Assembly (NCBI GenBank): GCA_002104895.1
Contig: MCFG01000068.1
Location: 1 to 52,500, forward strand
Direction: 5' to 3'
Source of the DNA: Anaeromyces robustus
Lineage: Eukaryota; Neocallimastigomycota; Neocallimastigomycetes; Neocallimastigales; Neocallimastigaceae
Length of the DNA stretch: 52,500 nt
Part shown: positions 25,625 through 38,100 of the stretch, piece after piece
Position numbering within the stretch: the first letter of the stretch is position 1
How the letters are laid out: every line of letters begins with the position of its first letter
The notes under the pieces: model-generated
Databases searched by the model: none
What the model saw: only the letters and a program-made list of their open reading frames with translations
What the model was told of the DNA's origin: nothing
Program-made: the position numbers and the translations under genes

Positions 25625-27180
25625 CTTTTTCTTTTCAAGAAAACTTTAATAACTTTAATTAAAAAAAATTTTTTTTTTCTCAAATCATCATAATAATTAT
25701 TTGATAGAATTTTCTAGAATTACAATAATTTTTATTTTTATTTTTATTTTTATTTATTTCATGTCCCAAATATTCAAATTAAATTGATTTTCTATCTTTA
25801 CTCTATTTTCAAATAATCTTTTTTTTTATATATATATATATATATAACATTTACATATAACTGTAGAGATATAGAGAGATATTCTTATGATCAAAAATTA
25901 GAATATTTAAACAAAAGAATAATAAATAATAAAATGGACTCAAGTTCCTTAATAAATAAATTAACTATGTTATATCAGTAGCTAAAAAAAATTTTTTTAT
26001 CTTTTATATATATATATATACGAAATCAAATGATGCTTCATCATCATCATCATTTTTTAATTTTTTTTTTTAATACTCCTTCGCGACTCTTAAGTTGTAA
26101 CTAAATATTTTTATTATATTTAAATCTTCATTTTTTCCATTAAAAAATAAAAAAATTAAAAAATAAAAAGAAAAAAAAAACTCACTAATTAAATAAAAAT
26201 AAAATAATATATATAAATATAAATATATATAAATATAAATATATATATATATTTGTGATTATATTATAAATTATTCTATATTAACTTATATATACAATTT
26301 TATTTTTTAAAAAGTAATTATTATTACTATTGTCATAAATACTTTGAATAAACAATCTAAACATATGTTTTTATGTTTTAATTATATATATATATAAATT
26401 AAAAATTAAACAAAAAACTAAATAAAGATATAAAAAAAATATAAAATATAAGCAATTCCATTTTATTGGTTTTATTTTTCAATATTTTCAATATTTAAAA
26501 GAATAGAAATGTCAAAATTATATTTTAAATAATATGAACTAAGAAATAAATTATATATAGAAAAATTAAAATGTTTTAAAATTGTGTATTGATTTATAAA
26601 AATGTTTAAATAAAAAATGACATCTTTAATAAATATTATTAAAAAGAATTTTTATTTATAACAAAATTTTGAATAAGTAATTATAAAATTAAGGTAAATA
26701 AAAGGATAAAATATTAGTATTAATTTTCTATATATAAATCATATTAGAGAAGAAAAAAAAGACTTTAATTAATTAATTAAATCTTTTTAAAAAAAAAAAA
26801 AAAACTTCAAAATATTTATTATATTATGAATAAAAAAAAAGAAAAAAAGACGCATTAAATAGTTAAAATACGTAGTAAACTTGTTATAGTAAATTTTACT
26901 TTTTACTTTTTACTTTTACTTTTATTTTTATTTTTTATTTTTTCATTTTTTTTTATTTTATTTTTTCATTTTTTTTTATAATAATTATAATAATTTTTTT
27001 TCTATCTATACTATTTGTTGATTTTTATTCTAAACTATTTGTTTAGTTATAAAATAACAGTATAATAAATATATGTTCAATTGATTTTTCATAAAATATA
27101 TATTATTACTAAATTGATTATAATAATTTAATTTAATTTAATATTCTATTTTAATTCTAAAAATAATTTTTTTTTTTCAG
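24944..27180. other. Spacer with no confirmed gene
   Basis: A/T low-complexity DNA. Segments of higher complexity lie at 25934-25980 (an ATG followed by MDSSSLINKLTMLY in a coding-like codon mix, then stop) and 26080-26105 (CTCCTTCGCGACTC). Neither connects to a longer frame. A plus-strand gene ending at the exon-like element 27181-27221 would have to draw its other exons from here, and I could not identify them. Confidence 0.5.
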
Positions 27181-27221
27181 TACCTCATAAAACTAATGCA
27201 TATAATCCATTTAATTATTAA
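27181..27221 (+). other. Possible 3'-terminal exon of an unidentified gene
   Basis: A strong acceptor (about ten T then CAG, ending 27180) precedes TA, followed by twelve sense codons and TAA. They encode PHKTNAYNPFNY, a composition unlike random A/T translation. The frame needs one preceding base from an upstream exon. The stop lies 35 bases before the convergent membrane-protein gene, a plausible tail-to-tail arrangement. No upstream exons were found, so it may be a relic or a chance match. Confidence 0.3.
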
Positions 27222-27255
27222 TTTATATATAAATTAACATTAATTTTTACTTTTA

Positions 27256-27385
27256 TTATGATCTAGTTGCTTCCTCATAGGTTGGCAAATGAGGATTACC
27301 ATTTACATTATTATTAATTACTTTATTATTAGTAATTGTATATTCAGGAAGTTCATCATCATTATTGTTATTATTGTTATTATTA

Positions 27386-27438
<53 letters not shown>

Positions 27439-28125
27439 GTAAGAATTATAGGTATTATTATAATTAGAATTATAGTTATTATTATAAGCAGAATTATAGT
27501 AGTTATTATAATTATCATTAATATTAGATTTCTCTTGTTTTGTTTTTGTTATGAAAATAACAATAATAACAATTATAAATATTACGAGAAAAAAATAATA
27601 TAAATAGGTTGTAGTATTACGTTCTTTATTACAATCTATTTCAATTGAATCTAAATTTTTATAATTATTATAATTATCCGCAATAGAGCATGATAACTTG
27701 TATTCAGAATTACTCTCTTTACATATTACTGTTTGAGGAGGAAGATCTTTAAGTTCTTCGTATATTGTTGCATTTTTTGGTATTTTATTATTATTAACAA
27801 ATGCCATCTCACAAGCTGAATATGTTAAAAAATTATCATCAGAAGAAGAATAACTCGATCCAATAGGCAAACAATCAATACTAACATATTTTCTTATTTC
27901 ATTACAATTTTTTTTTGTTTTATAATTCTTAGCATTATTAGTACTAAGGATTATATCTGATTGAGCCGTTACATTGCCTTCTACTACTGTCACTAAGTTA
28001 GTTACGCTATCAGAAGAATCAATGACGTTCGTTACATTGGCTTCAGCTTCTTTCACACTGTTGGTTACGCCATCAGAAAAACCAATGACGTTTTGAATGA
28101 ATAATAATAGAATTAAAAGTTGCAT
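27256..28125 (-). CDS. Intronless type I membrane protein with tandem LPxY motifs
   Basis: One uninterrupted 289-codon frame, the only intronless gene in the window. Residues 1-15 form a signal peptide (MQLLILLLFIQNVIG). The ectodomain (~16-173) is Thr/Val/Asn-rich with several N-glycosylation sequons (NVT, NAT, NTT) and six cysteines at 74, 85, 105, 135, 146 and 165, an even number suited to disulfides. Residues ~174-193 are a single hydrophobic helix followed by basic KTKQEK, giving an outside-N, inside-C topology. The cytosolic tail has Tyr/Asn repeats, an Asn run of about 25 (230-254) and two LPxY motifs, LPEY (259-262) and LPTYEEA (280-286). PPxY/LPxY motifs bind WW domains of Nedd4/Rsp5 ubiquitin ligases, so WW-dependent ubiquitination or sorting is a reasonable inference. 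I do not recognise the ectodomain family. Confidence 0.8.
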
Positions 28126-28216
28126 TTGTTATATAATTAATATATTATTTAATTATTTATATATTTATTTATAGTATTTAGTTATTTAATTTGCTATTTA
28201 TTTAAATTATTTTATA

Positions 28217-28360
28217 AAATTATTTTTTTGTTTCTTTTATTATTTTTAATAGTTTTATTCAAACTTTTTTTTTATTTTATTATGACAAAAATTATTTATT
28301 TGTTTCTTTTATTATTTTTAATAGTTTTATTCAAACTTTTTTTTTATTTTATTATGACAA
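28217..28360. repeat. 72-bp tandem duplication
   Basis: Two nearly identical copies (28217-28288 and 28289-28360) share TTTTAATAGTTTTATTCAAA and TTTTATTATGACAA, differing at only a few bases. It sits 90-235 bp upstream of the membrane-protein start codon, so it duplicates likely promoter-proximal DNA. Confidence 0.85.
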
Positions 28361-28375
28361 GAATTATTTACTTTC

Positions 28376-28376
<1 letters not shown>

Positions 28377-28432
<56 letters not shown>
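28377..28432. repeat. 56-base poly-T tract
   Basis: The longest pure homopolymer in the window, adjoining the 72-bp duplication. Read on the minus strand it is poly-A, about 250 bp upstream of the membrane-protein start codon. Such tracts resist nucleosomes and may act as promoter elements. Confidence 0.9.
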
Positions 28433-29290
28433 CAAAATTTAAAAAATTTTTTTCGAGAAATAAATGCTTTTATAAATAATAATATATTTATAAAAAATAT
28501 AATTTAAAATAATACTATAAAAATAGTTAAATTATTATTTTTTTTTTTTTTAATTAATTAACTGCCTTCAAAATATAAATTAATGCTTTTAAAAAATTCG
28601 ATAATTCTATAATATTAAAATTTTTAAAAAAAGTTGACAAAAAAAAAAAAAAAAAATTTTTTTTAGCCTAAATTATTAATAAATATATATATATTTATAC
28701 TTATTATTCATTATTTATTATATATAATTTTTTTATTGTTATTATTCAAAAAACAAAAAAATTAAATAAATAATAATAAATTATTATTTATTATTATATT
28801 AAATATTCTTTTATTTATTATTTTTTTTTATATACTTTTTTTTTATTTTTATTTTTATTTTTATTAATTAATTATTCTATAAAAAAAAATTTAAAAAAAA
28901 AAAATGTTGTGAGTGTGTGAGTGTAAATGTCAAAATTAAATTATTATTATTATTAAAAAAAAAATATTTATTGCGATTAGTATTTTATTTATATATATAA
29001 ATAAATTAATTAAATAATTTTTTTTTATTAATATATATATAATATTTATATATATAATATTTATATATAAACATTATATATACATATTTATAAATAAAAC
29101 TTTTTTTTTTTGTTTTTTTTTTTTTTTTTTTTTTCTTTTTCGTGTATGTGTAGATTTTTTTTTTTTTTTAAATAATATTATAATAATAATATAATAGAAA
29201 ATTATTATTATTATGTTAAACTATATACTATATATACTATATAGAGGGTTTTTTTTATTTTATTTTATTTTATATATAAATATATATATA

Positions 29291-29363
<73 letters not shown>

Positions 29364-29372
29364 TTTTTTTGA
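29291..29372. repeat. ~80-base T tract with rare G interruptions
   Basis: An almost pure T run broken by single G residues. It lies in the 3' flank of the minus-strand Arf GEF gene. No coding or element context. Confidence 0.85.
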
Positions 29373-29452
29373 TTCATTTTCATTTTCAATTTACAATTTT
29401 TACAATTTTTACAATTTACAAAATTATTTTGTTTGTTTTTTGTATTGTATAT

Positions 29453-29490
<38 letters not shown>

Positions 29491-29755
29491 TTAATTATTT
29501 TTTATTATATAATTTTTTTTAAGGTTTTTTAGTTGTTTTTTTTTTTTTTTTTTTATTATTTAATATTTATCATTTATCTTTTTTTTTTTTTTTTAAATAG
29601 TTTCTTGATTATTTTTTTTTTAATTAGTTTGTTGGTTTATTTGGTTTTCTATTTTGAATTTTTATTTTGATTTTATTTTTATTTTATTTTTTTAATAAAA
29701 AAAAAATTTTTTTTTTTATTTTTTTTTAATAAAATTCTTTTTTTTTTTTTATTTT

Positions 29756-32700
29756 TTATTTCAATATATTTGAAAATTCTGGACCTGTTAAAACATTATT
29801 AATTGTATCACCTTCTTCATTAATAAATTTTATTTCATTTATATCTGCTTTAGGTATTTGAGATTGATCTTCAAAAAATGTATTACATTCGTCAAATTCA
29901 ATATCTTCAAATGATTTTTCTTCTTCTTGAACAGGCATAATATCAAATTTACTAAATTCTAATGAAAGATTAGGTATATTATCATCAGTTTCATTAAATC
30001 CTTTAATGGTGGAATCCATCATACCTAAACTTTGACTTTCATTCATATCACAACAACTTGTTTTATTTTTAAGAGATGGGAAATTATTTGGTTTAGGTAA
30101 TTGAAGATAAAGATGTTGATTACTTTTTATAGTATGATCATTTTCATATTCTATACTATTATCTGTACTACTACCATATATATAATTTGGATGATATGGT
30201 AATGGTTGACCTGTTGAATAAGAATTTATGATAACTTCTTCTTCTTCATTTTGTTTTTGATTTTGTTTTGGGGATTGTGATTGTGATTGTTGTTGTTGTT
30301 GTTGTTGTTGACATTGTTGTTGTTGTGTTTGTTGTGTTTGTTGTTGATTACTTGTTTTAATTTCGTCATAATTGTTTTTATCTAAAACAATAGTGTCTAA
30401 ATTAATACTAAATGATGGAATATTAAATGTATAATTATTTATATCTTGATGTTGTTCATTATAAATTTCATTAATAAGATTATTATTATTATTATCATTA
30501 TTATTATCATTATTAGTTGTATTATTAGTTGTATTATTAGTTGTATCCTTTAAATTATCTAAAATATTGTTATTTTTTAAAATTTCATCATAAAAGATAT
30601 CAATATTAAGATTATCTTGTTGTGATGAGGAAGAAATAGTTGAAGCAGAATCATCAGGTGAATATGAAATTCCTATTGGAGTTAATAGATCTGGATCAGT
30701 ATATAATTTTTGGAATTCACGTGGTATTAATAGTTTTTCATGAAGTGTTGTAGGACTATCTACATCTTCATGTAAAAATGATTTGAAATCTCTTTTTTTA
30801 ATTTTATCTTTATTATTATTATTATTATTATTATCTTTATTAATATTATGATATTTATCACTTATAAATGATGATGAAGGTGATAATTCAAATTTTTCAA
30901 ATTCATTAAAATTATATTCTTCTTCTCTTTCTTCATTATCATCATCATCACCTGGATATTTTAATGGTGATAAATCAATTTTACTAAATTCTAGTGATAA
31001 ACGTTTTGGTATATTATCAGCAAATTTAAAACTATTAAAACGACGTATAATACCTGAATCACTATTGGTATCTGATAAATTTTCAAAGGTATGATCGGTT
31101 AAATTAGTGATGGTAGAATTTTGATTTTTTGATGATTTTATTAAAAATGTACTTAAATTAATATTCTCTTTATCCTTATCTTTATTATTATTATTAGTAT
31201 TAGTATTAGTATTATTATCTTTATCATTTATTAATGTTTTACTATTGGTATTGGTATTATGATTTCGAATATTACTCATACTTTCAACATTATAAATATA
31301 ATTATCTTTTGCTATTCTTGTCGCTGATGACATTTCTGATGGAGATCTATTTATAAGATCAGTATAAGTTGAATTTATTGAACCTGTTTCTGTTTTTATT
31401 TCATTACTATCTTTCTTTTGTATAATACTATGACGTTTTACTGCTGCTAATGATCTATAAGCTGCCATAGAATCATGTATTTGTGATTCAATAATATATA
31501 CCCAATATTCACATTCTTCTTTTGTTTCTACACCAAAAATATAATAATCCTGAATATCTATTTTTTATAAAATTTGTTGATATTATTATTGATATTGATG
31601 ATATTATTATTTATATTATCATTATAATAAAAAAGAATAAATATAAATATAAATAATAAATAATAAATAATAAATAATAAATAATAAATAATAAATAATA
31701 AAAATAAAAATAAAAATATGAAATTAAAAAATAAAATATATAATTATTATTAATATTTAACTATATTATATTATATTATACTATATTATATTATACTATT
31801 TTACATTATATTTTATTATATTATATTATATAAACTTACCTGCTATTACTCTTCCATTAACATGTTTTGAATATAATACTTTTTGATTATTATCAGTAAT
31901 AGCAAAATTTGGTATAGATCCAGTTTCTGATGGATTTTCAAATGCTCTTCTTAACATTTCTTGCTCATTTTTTGGTTTTGCTCTTATAATGAAATAATAA
32001 CGTGTTTTAGTAAAATTCTTAAATAAATTATTTATAATATATTGAGGATTATTGCTTGGTGGATTATTTTCAAATTCATATTTAGAAACAGTTAAATCAC
32101 ATAATGGTAAAATACCAATTGTTTTTTCTTTATTCTTTTTTTTTATTATTTATTTATTTTTTTTTTTTTTATTAGTATTATTATGATCATCATAGAAAAA
32201 AAATATAAATATAAATATAAATATAAATATATTTAATTATTTATATTAATTATTTATATTAAATTTTTATATTTTTAATATAATAAAATAATAAATATAT
32301 AATAAAATAATTAATTTTTAATAAATAGATATAATTAAAAAAAACTTTATATTAAATTATATTTAAAAAATTTATTTAATAAAAAAAAATTTTTTTTTTT
32401 TTTTCTATTTCTTTTTTTTTTTCCCTTTATATTCCTTTTTCTTTAATTTATGAAAAATTACCTTATTTGGGAAAAAGTACATGCAACTATTGGCTACTAC
32501 ACACCATTTTTTCTTCCACTGTTTTCTTCCAATACCACCTCTTTTATATAGCCAACCTTCCATATTTGGATTTGTAAATGAATATGATATATCATTCAAA
32601 ATTTTTGTTATTGATTTTGTGGTATCCAATTCAATTTCTCCTGTTTTTGATTTTATTTCATTTTGACTAATATTATCATAAATATACTATTATTGAAAAA

Positions 32701-34637
32701 AAAAATTATATAGATATATATATAATTATAATTAATATGTTAATAATATTGATGAAATTATTAGTATTATTATTAATATATTATATATTCTATTCAACTC
32801 AATTTTTTATTTTTTAATTTTTTAGATTTTTTTATAATTTTTTTTTATTATTATTTATATTTTTTATACTTACTGATAAATATTCAAGAGGTAAATCTTT
32901 ACCATTATCAATTCCTTTATTATTTTTTATAAATTCTTCTTTTGTCATTTTTCTTTTTATTCTTGAATTATGTAAATCTGTATTTAATAATATTATTGAG
33001 AAGGCTAATACATAAGCAGTATCTGGACATGAAAAAACATTCTTATTTTGACTACAATAATGATAAGCAAATTTTTGCATCATTCTATCAATAATTTGAC
33101 TTTCACCAGGTAGAAAAAATTCTTCCAAAAATATTCTTTATTTATTTATTATATTTATATTTATATTTATTATAATTTTATTATTAAATATAATTATATA
33201 CATATTATATATAAAAGATTTAAATTATATAAAGTTAAAAAATATAAAAATTTATATATATATATGTATATATATACCTTAAAGCATTATCATATGGTAT
33301 TCCTTCAAAATTATGTAATTTTACAAATTCATCCAAAACTTGAACATTGAATTCTTCACTGATTTATATCAATATATATATATATATTTAAAAAATATTT
33401 TATATTTAAAATAATAATAATAATAATGATGATGATGATGATGAATTTAAATTAGTTAAATCATATATAAATAATATATATAAAATAAAAAAAAAAATAA
33501 AATATTATTATAATAAAAACTTTACACGTCTCCCAAATATAATCCTATATTCTTTTTATCTAATTGCCAATGTTCATTAACTTTGTCCTCTGAATCCTGA
33601 CTTTCTTCATATAAAAATTGAGCTACAGCTTTTGGTGTTTTATCTGTTATAAATCCATGCTCTATAAAATAATCTATTCCTTGTTTTGGTCTTAAATTAA
33701 ATTTTCTTATACCAGTAATAAGAGTTTCATTTTGAATTTTTCTATTATCCATAAATTCTGCTTTAATATCGCTATTATTATTATTAATATTTAAAAAAAA
33801 TATTGATAAAAAATAATAAAAAGTAATAAAAATGTATTATAAAAAAAAAATTAAAATTAATAAAAATAAAATTAAACATAATATATTTAATAATAATTAT
33901 TATTATTTTTTTTTTTTTTGCAATTAAATAGTTATAATTATTATCATTATTATTATTATTATTAACCTTATTATGGTTTCATTTGATTCTATATGATTAT
34001 CTGAATAACTTTTTTTCATATTATAACTATCTTCTCTTACTGTTAAAAATTTTGTTCTACATTTATAAAAATGATAAGATATATTATATATATATATAAG
34101 TTTCTTTTTTTTTTTTTTTTTTAATTTAATCAAATTTTTATATAATATATTAAAGATATATATCATACTTTATATTATTTGTTAATTTTGAAAAAGCAGA
34201 TGGATTTAATAGACTATATTATTTTTTTTTTTATATTGATAAAGTGATAAAGATTTTATTAGCAAATTAATAATATTTTAATATACATATATATAAGAAT
34301 AATAATCTTAAATATAATGAATATTATTCATTGATTAAAAAAAAAAAATAGTTGATTTTTTAAATATTTACGTCATTCTATCTTGCCTGGATCTTTTACT
34401 ATAAAAAAATAAAATAAAATAAAATAAAATAAAATATAAAGATTATATTAATACCTTTTATAAGAATATTATTTTCTTTTTTTTTTTTAAAAAAAAATCT
34501 ATAGTATTAATTATTATAGTTTTATACTTACGTTGTTGTAGCATAAGAATATGATGTCCTTGCATTGGTACTTTATATATTGATATAAATAAAATAACAT
34601 AATATATATTATAATAAAAATATATTAAAAATTTGTC

Positions 34638-34675
<38 letters not shown>

Positions 34676-35197
34676 TGAATAATTGTCATTACATTGATCT
34701 TGGTTTGGCCTTTCCATCTAAACTTCGATTATCGAAGAATTTATCATTATTGTCATATTCATAATCAAGATCCCTATAATAAGAATTACATAATAATAAA
34801 AAGGTTATCAATATAAAACTATTATATTTATCATAATTTATAAATTTCAATAAAGAAACTTCTATATAAAATTTATTATATTATTTGTATTCTTTTTTTT
34901 TTTTTTTTCATTATTAATATTATATATTTAAAAAAATAGTCTATATAATCTATTTACTTTGAAAAAGAAGAACTTCTTGGAAAAGTATGACTTTGACTAT
35001 TATTAATTTTTTATTTTTATTTTATTATTATTATTGTTATTATTGTTATTATTATTTTTTTATTATTATATACATAAATAACAATATTATTTAACATTTG
35101 AAAAATAAAACAAAATAAAATGAAATAAAATAAATTAAAAAACACTATATATATATATAAAAGACTTGTTATACCTTTTTTTTATATGATATTCCAT
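29756..35197 (-). CDS. Sec7-PH Arf guanine nucleotide exchange factor with long disordered tail
   Basis: Thirteen exons from the start: 35175-35197, 34958-34996, 34693-34773, 34532-34570, 34372-34398, 34169-34213, 33967-34056, 33526-33771, 33278-33358, 32874-33135, 32462-32686, 31840-32134 and 29756-31557; 1084 residues. The Sec7 domain (~123-311) catalyses GDP release from Arf GTPases. It has [18 protein letters not shown], the LPGE motif with glutamic-finger Glu235, [12 protein letters not shown] and [11 protein letters not shown] domain (~348-513) starts with [18 protein letters not shown] and ends in a helix with WVYII, implying phosphoinositide targeting. Residues 515-1084 are disordered, with Asn, Gln, Asp/Glu tracts and a duplicated SLEFSK motif. 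The Sec7-PH order recalls cytohesins and yeast Syt1; the Sec7 sequence ([16 protein letters not shown]) looks closer to BIG/Sec7p. The first six exons are tiny (23-81 nt); all are phase-consistent, but the 23-nt first exon is the least certain. Confidence 0.88.
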
Positions 35198-38100
35198 GAA
35201 TAATTTCGTTTTTTTTTTTTATATATATGTGTAAATGAAAATGAAAAATGAAATTTTGTAATAAAATAATTTATATATATATACTATGTATCGAATATTA
35301 AATGATATTTGTCTATGAAGTATATAAAATGAATAGAAAAAAAAATTGTATAATATATATATTATATTATTTTATTGAATTTTTTTTTTATTTTAATTGA
35401 TACAAAATTTATTGATGTGTTTTTTATTATTTATTAATTTTTCTCTCTTTTTTGAACTTTTATGTAAATGTTAATAACAAAAGTTAATATGAAAATTTAT
35501 TGAGTTGTATAATATTATATAAGAACTTTAATTTACTTTTTGAAAATATTCATAAATGAAAAAAAAAAAAAGTTATATATTACATTATATAATATTGAAC
35601 AAAATACTATATATATATCCTATATTTCATATTAAATATTACTTTTTTTCTTAGTTTTTTTAATTTTTTTTTTTTAATTTTATTCTATTTTATTTTTATT
35701 GTATTTTTATTTTTGTTTTTGTTTTTTCTTATTATTTGTTATAATTTATAGAAACTATTGAATTTTAGAATTAAATTTTTTAATAGTTGTTCCAATAAAC
35801 TTTTTTAAAATACTGTTTTACTATTTACTATTAATAAAAAGAACTAAAAACAAAATTTCTTTCAATAAATAATTTTTATAAATATATATTATATTTTAAT
35901 ATTATTATATTATTTATGGGTATAATAAATAAATTGATGATAGTTTGTAATTTTAACAATATTTTTTTTTGTTTTGCCTATATCAATTTATTTTATAAAA
36001 ATATTTTAATATATATAGTTTATAAAAATATATTTATTTATATGTATTGAACTTTTTTATTTTATACAAAAAAAAAAAAAAAAGAAAAAATATAATGAAG
36101 TTATGATGATGTATATTATGATAATAGTGAATGAATGTGATAGTGATAGTAATTATTTTTTTTTTAAAAATTTGATTTAATATTTTTTCTTCTTCTTGTT
36201 TTTCTTTCTTATTAGTATATTTAAAATTCACAGAAATTATTTTTCTTTTTCTTTTTTAGTTATTTTCAAACTTTATATTGATATTGATATATATTTCTAT
36301 TTAATTATAACAAAACTATAAGAAGTCTTTTAATTAATTCTCCAAAAAAAATAAAAAAAAACACCTATAATAATATAGAGTCTTTTTTTTTTTTTTCTTT
36401 TGATATTTTCTCTATATAATATATTGATATATTTATTTTTTTTTCTTTCACTTTTTTTTTTTTTTTTTTTATTTTTTTTACTTTTGTATATTTATTTATT
36501 TTATTTTGATTATATATTTATTTAACAAAAAAGAAATACTATATACTTTAATAAATTATTGAATTTTGAATTTGAACTATTTTTGTTTTTTTTTTTTTTT
36601 TTATTAATAAATATACTTTGATAAAAAGATATAAAAGTATTTTTATTTTCTTTCTGTTTTAATATTAAGTATAGAAACAGCTTTTTTTTTTTTTTTTTTA
36701 GGAAAATAAAAAAAAAAATCAAGTATTTGTATTATTTTAAATAATTCTGATGTTTAAAAAACTATTTATTATTTATTATTATAATTTGATTTTAATAAAT
36801 ATAAAAAAGTAAAAAAAAAAAAAAAAAAGGTTAACGAAAAGAATATAATTAAATTCTTTTATAAAGTATTAAGAAAAATTATAAAAAAAAATGAAAAGAA
36901 AAAAAAACCCAGTAAAACTATTAAAAAAAAAAAAAAAGAATAAAAGTCTACTATATAATTATAAATATTAAAAAAACTTTATATTATGATTCTATAAAAG
37001 TTAAAAATATAAAAAAAAAAAAATTTTTTTTTTTGATGATTTTTATTTTTTTATTTTTTATTTTTTTTTATTATATCATATTAATATATAAAAAAACTTT
37101 TTTATTTTTTTTTTAATATATTATTAATATTAATATTAATAATTAATAATTAATAATTAATTTAAATAAAATTATTAAAAAATAAAAAAAAAAAATGATT
37201 TTTCTAATTTATAAAAAGAATTACAAAATTTATTAATAATAATAGAAACATTTAAAAACTAAAAACTAAAACTAAAACTAAAAAAAAAATTATAACCAAA
37301 AAACCAAAAAATTATAATTTTATTATATAATAATAAATAATAAATAATAATAATAATAATATTAATAATAATAATAATAATAATAAAAGCATATTTAAAT
37401 ATTTAAATATTTAAATATTACAGATAATAATTTATTAATTTATTAATTTATTTAATATATAATAAATATATATAATTATATTATATTTGTATATATTTAT
37501 TATATTTATATTATATTTATTATTATATATTATGATATATTAATAAAATATGATAAAATATAATTTTTCTATTATACAATTTCCCTTTCTTTTTTTTTAT
37601 TTTAATAATTACGTTACAAATTCTTTTTAATCTAACTATCAAGAATCATTTTTAGTTTTAACTTTTGACTAAACTATAAATTGGAATAATTTATTTAAAT
37701 TTATATTCTTTTATTCATTTATTTATTAATATATTTGTATTTTATAGAGATTAAAATACAATACAATAAATCGATATATTTTATTATAATAATAAATAGG
37801 AATATTATAATGTAAATATATATATATTATATTTATAAATATATATTTATATATATTTATATAATTATAAATATATATATTTTAATTATTTATTATTTAT
37901 TATTTATTATTATTTATTTTAAAAAAAAAATTTTTATATCATAATAAAATAAATTATTTTATTCAAATCTATATATAAATTGAATAAATTTAAATTGATA
38001 ATAAATATATGAACATCATTATATTTTAATTATATTTATAATATAATATTATATATTAAAATATTAAAATGTTATTTAAATAATTTTTCTTAAATGATTT

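Larger units (their letters stand above)
28126..29755. other. Spacer upstream of the membrane-protein gene, rich in T tracts
   Basis: No gene seen. It contains a 72-bp tandem duplication, a 56-base poly-T and a ~80-base T-rich block. It holds the promoter of the minus-strand membrane-protein gene at its left end and the 3' flank of the Arf GEF gene at its right end. Confidence 0.65.

Noticed and set aside
25934-25980. ATG with fourteen gene-like codons, possible first exon
   Set aside because: The following donor (GTAGCT) is weak and no acceptor downstream gives a continuing frame, so it is only mentioned with the orphan terminal exon.
27289-27603. Plus-strand and alternative minus frames inside the membrane-protein gene
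   Set aside because: Poly-Ile translations of the (AAT)n Asn tract. Only the minus frame with signal peptide, helix and LPxY motifs makes sense.
28228-29532. Plus-strand Phe-rich frames in the T-tract spacer
   Set aside because: They are direct translations of poly-T and of the 72-bp repeat, with no gene-like composition.
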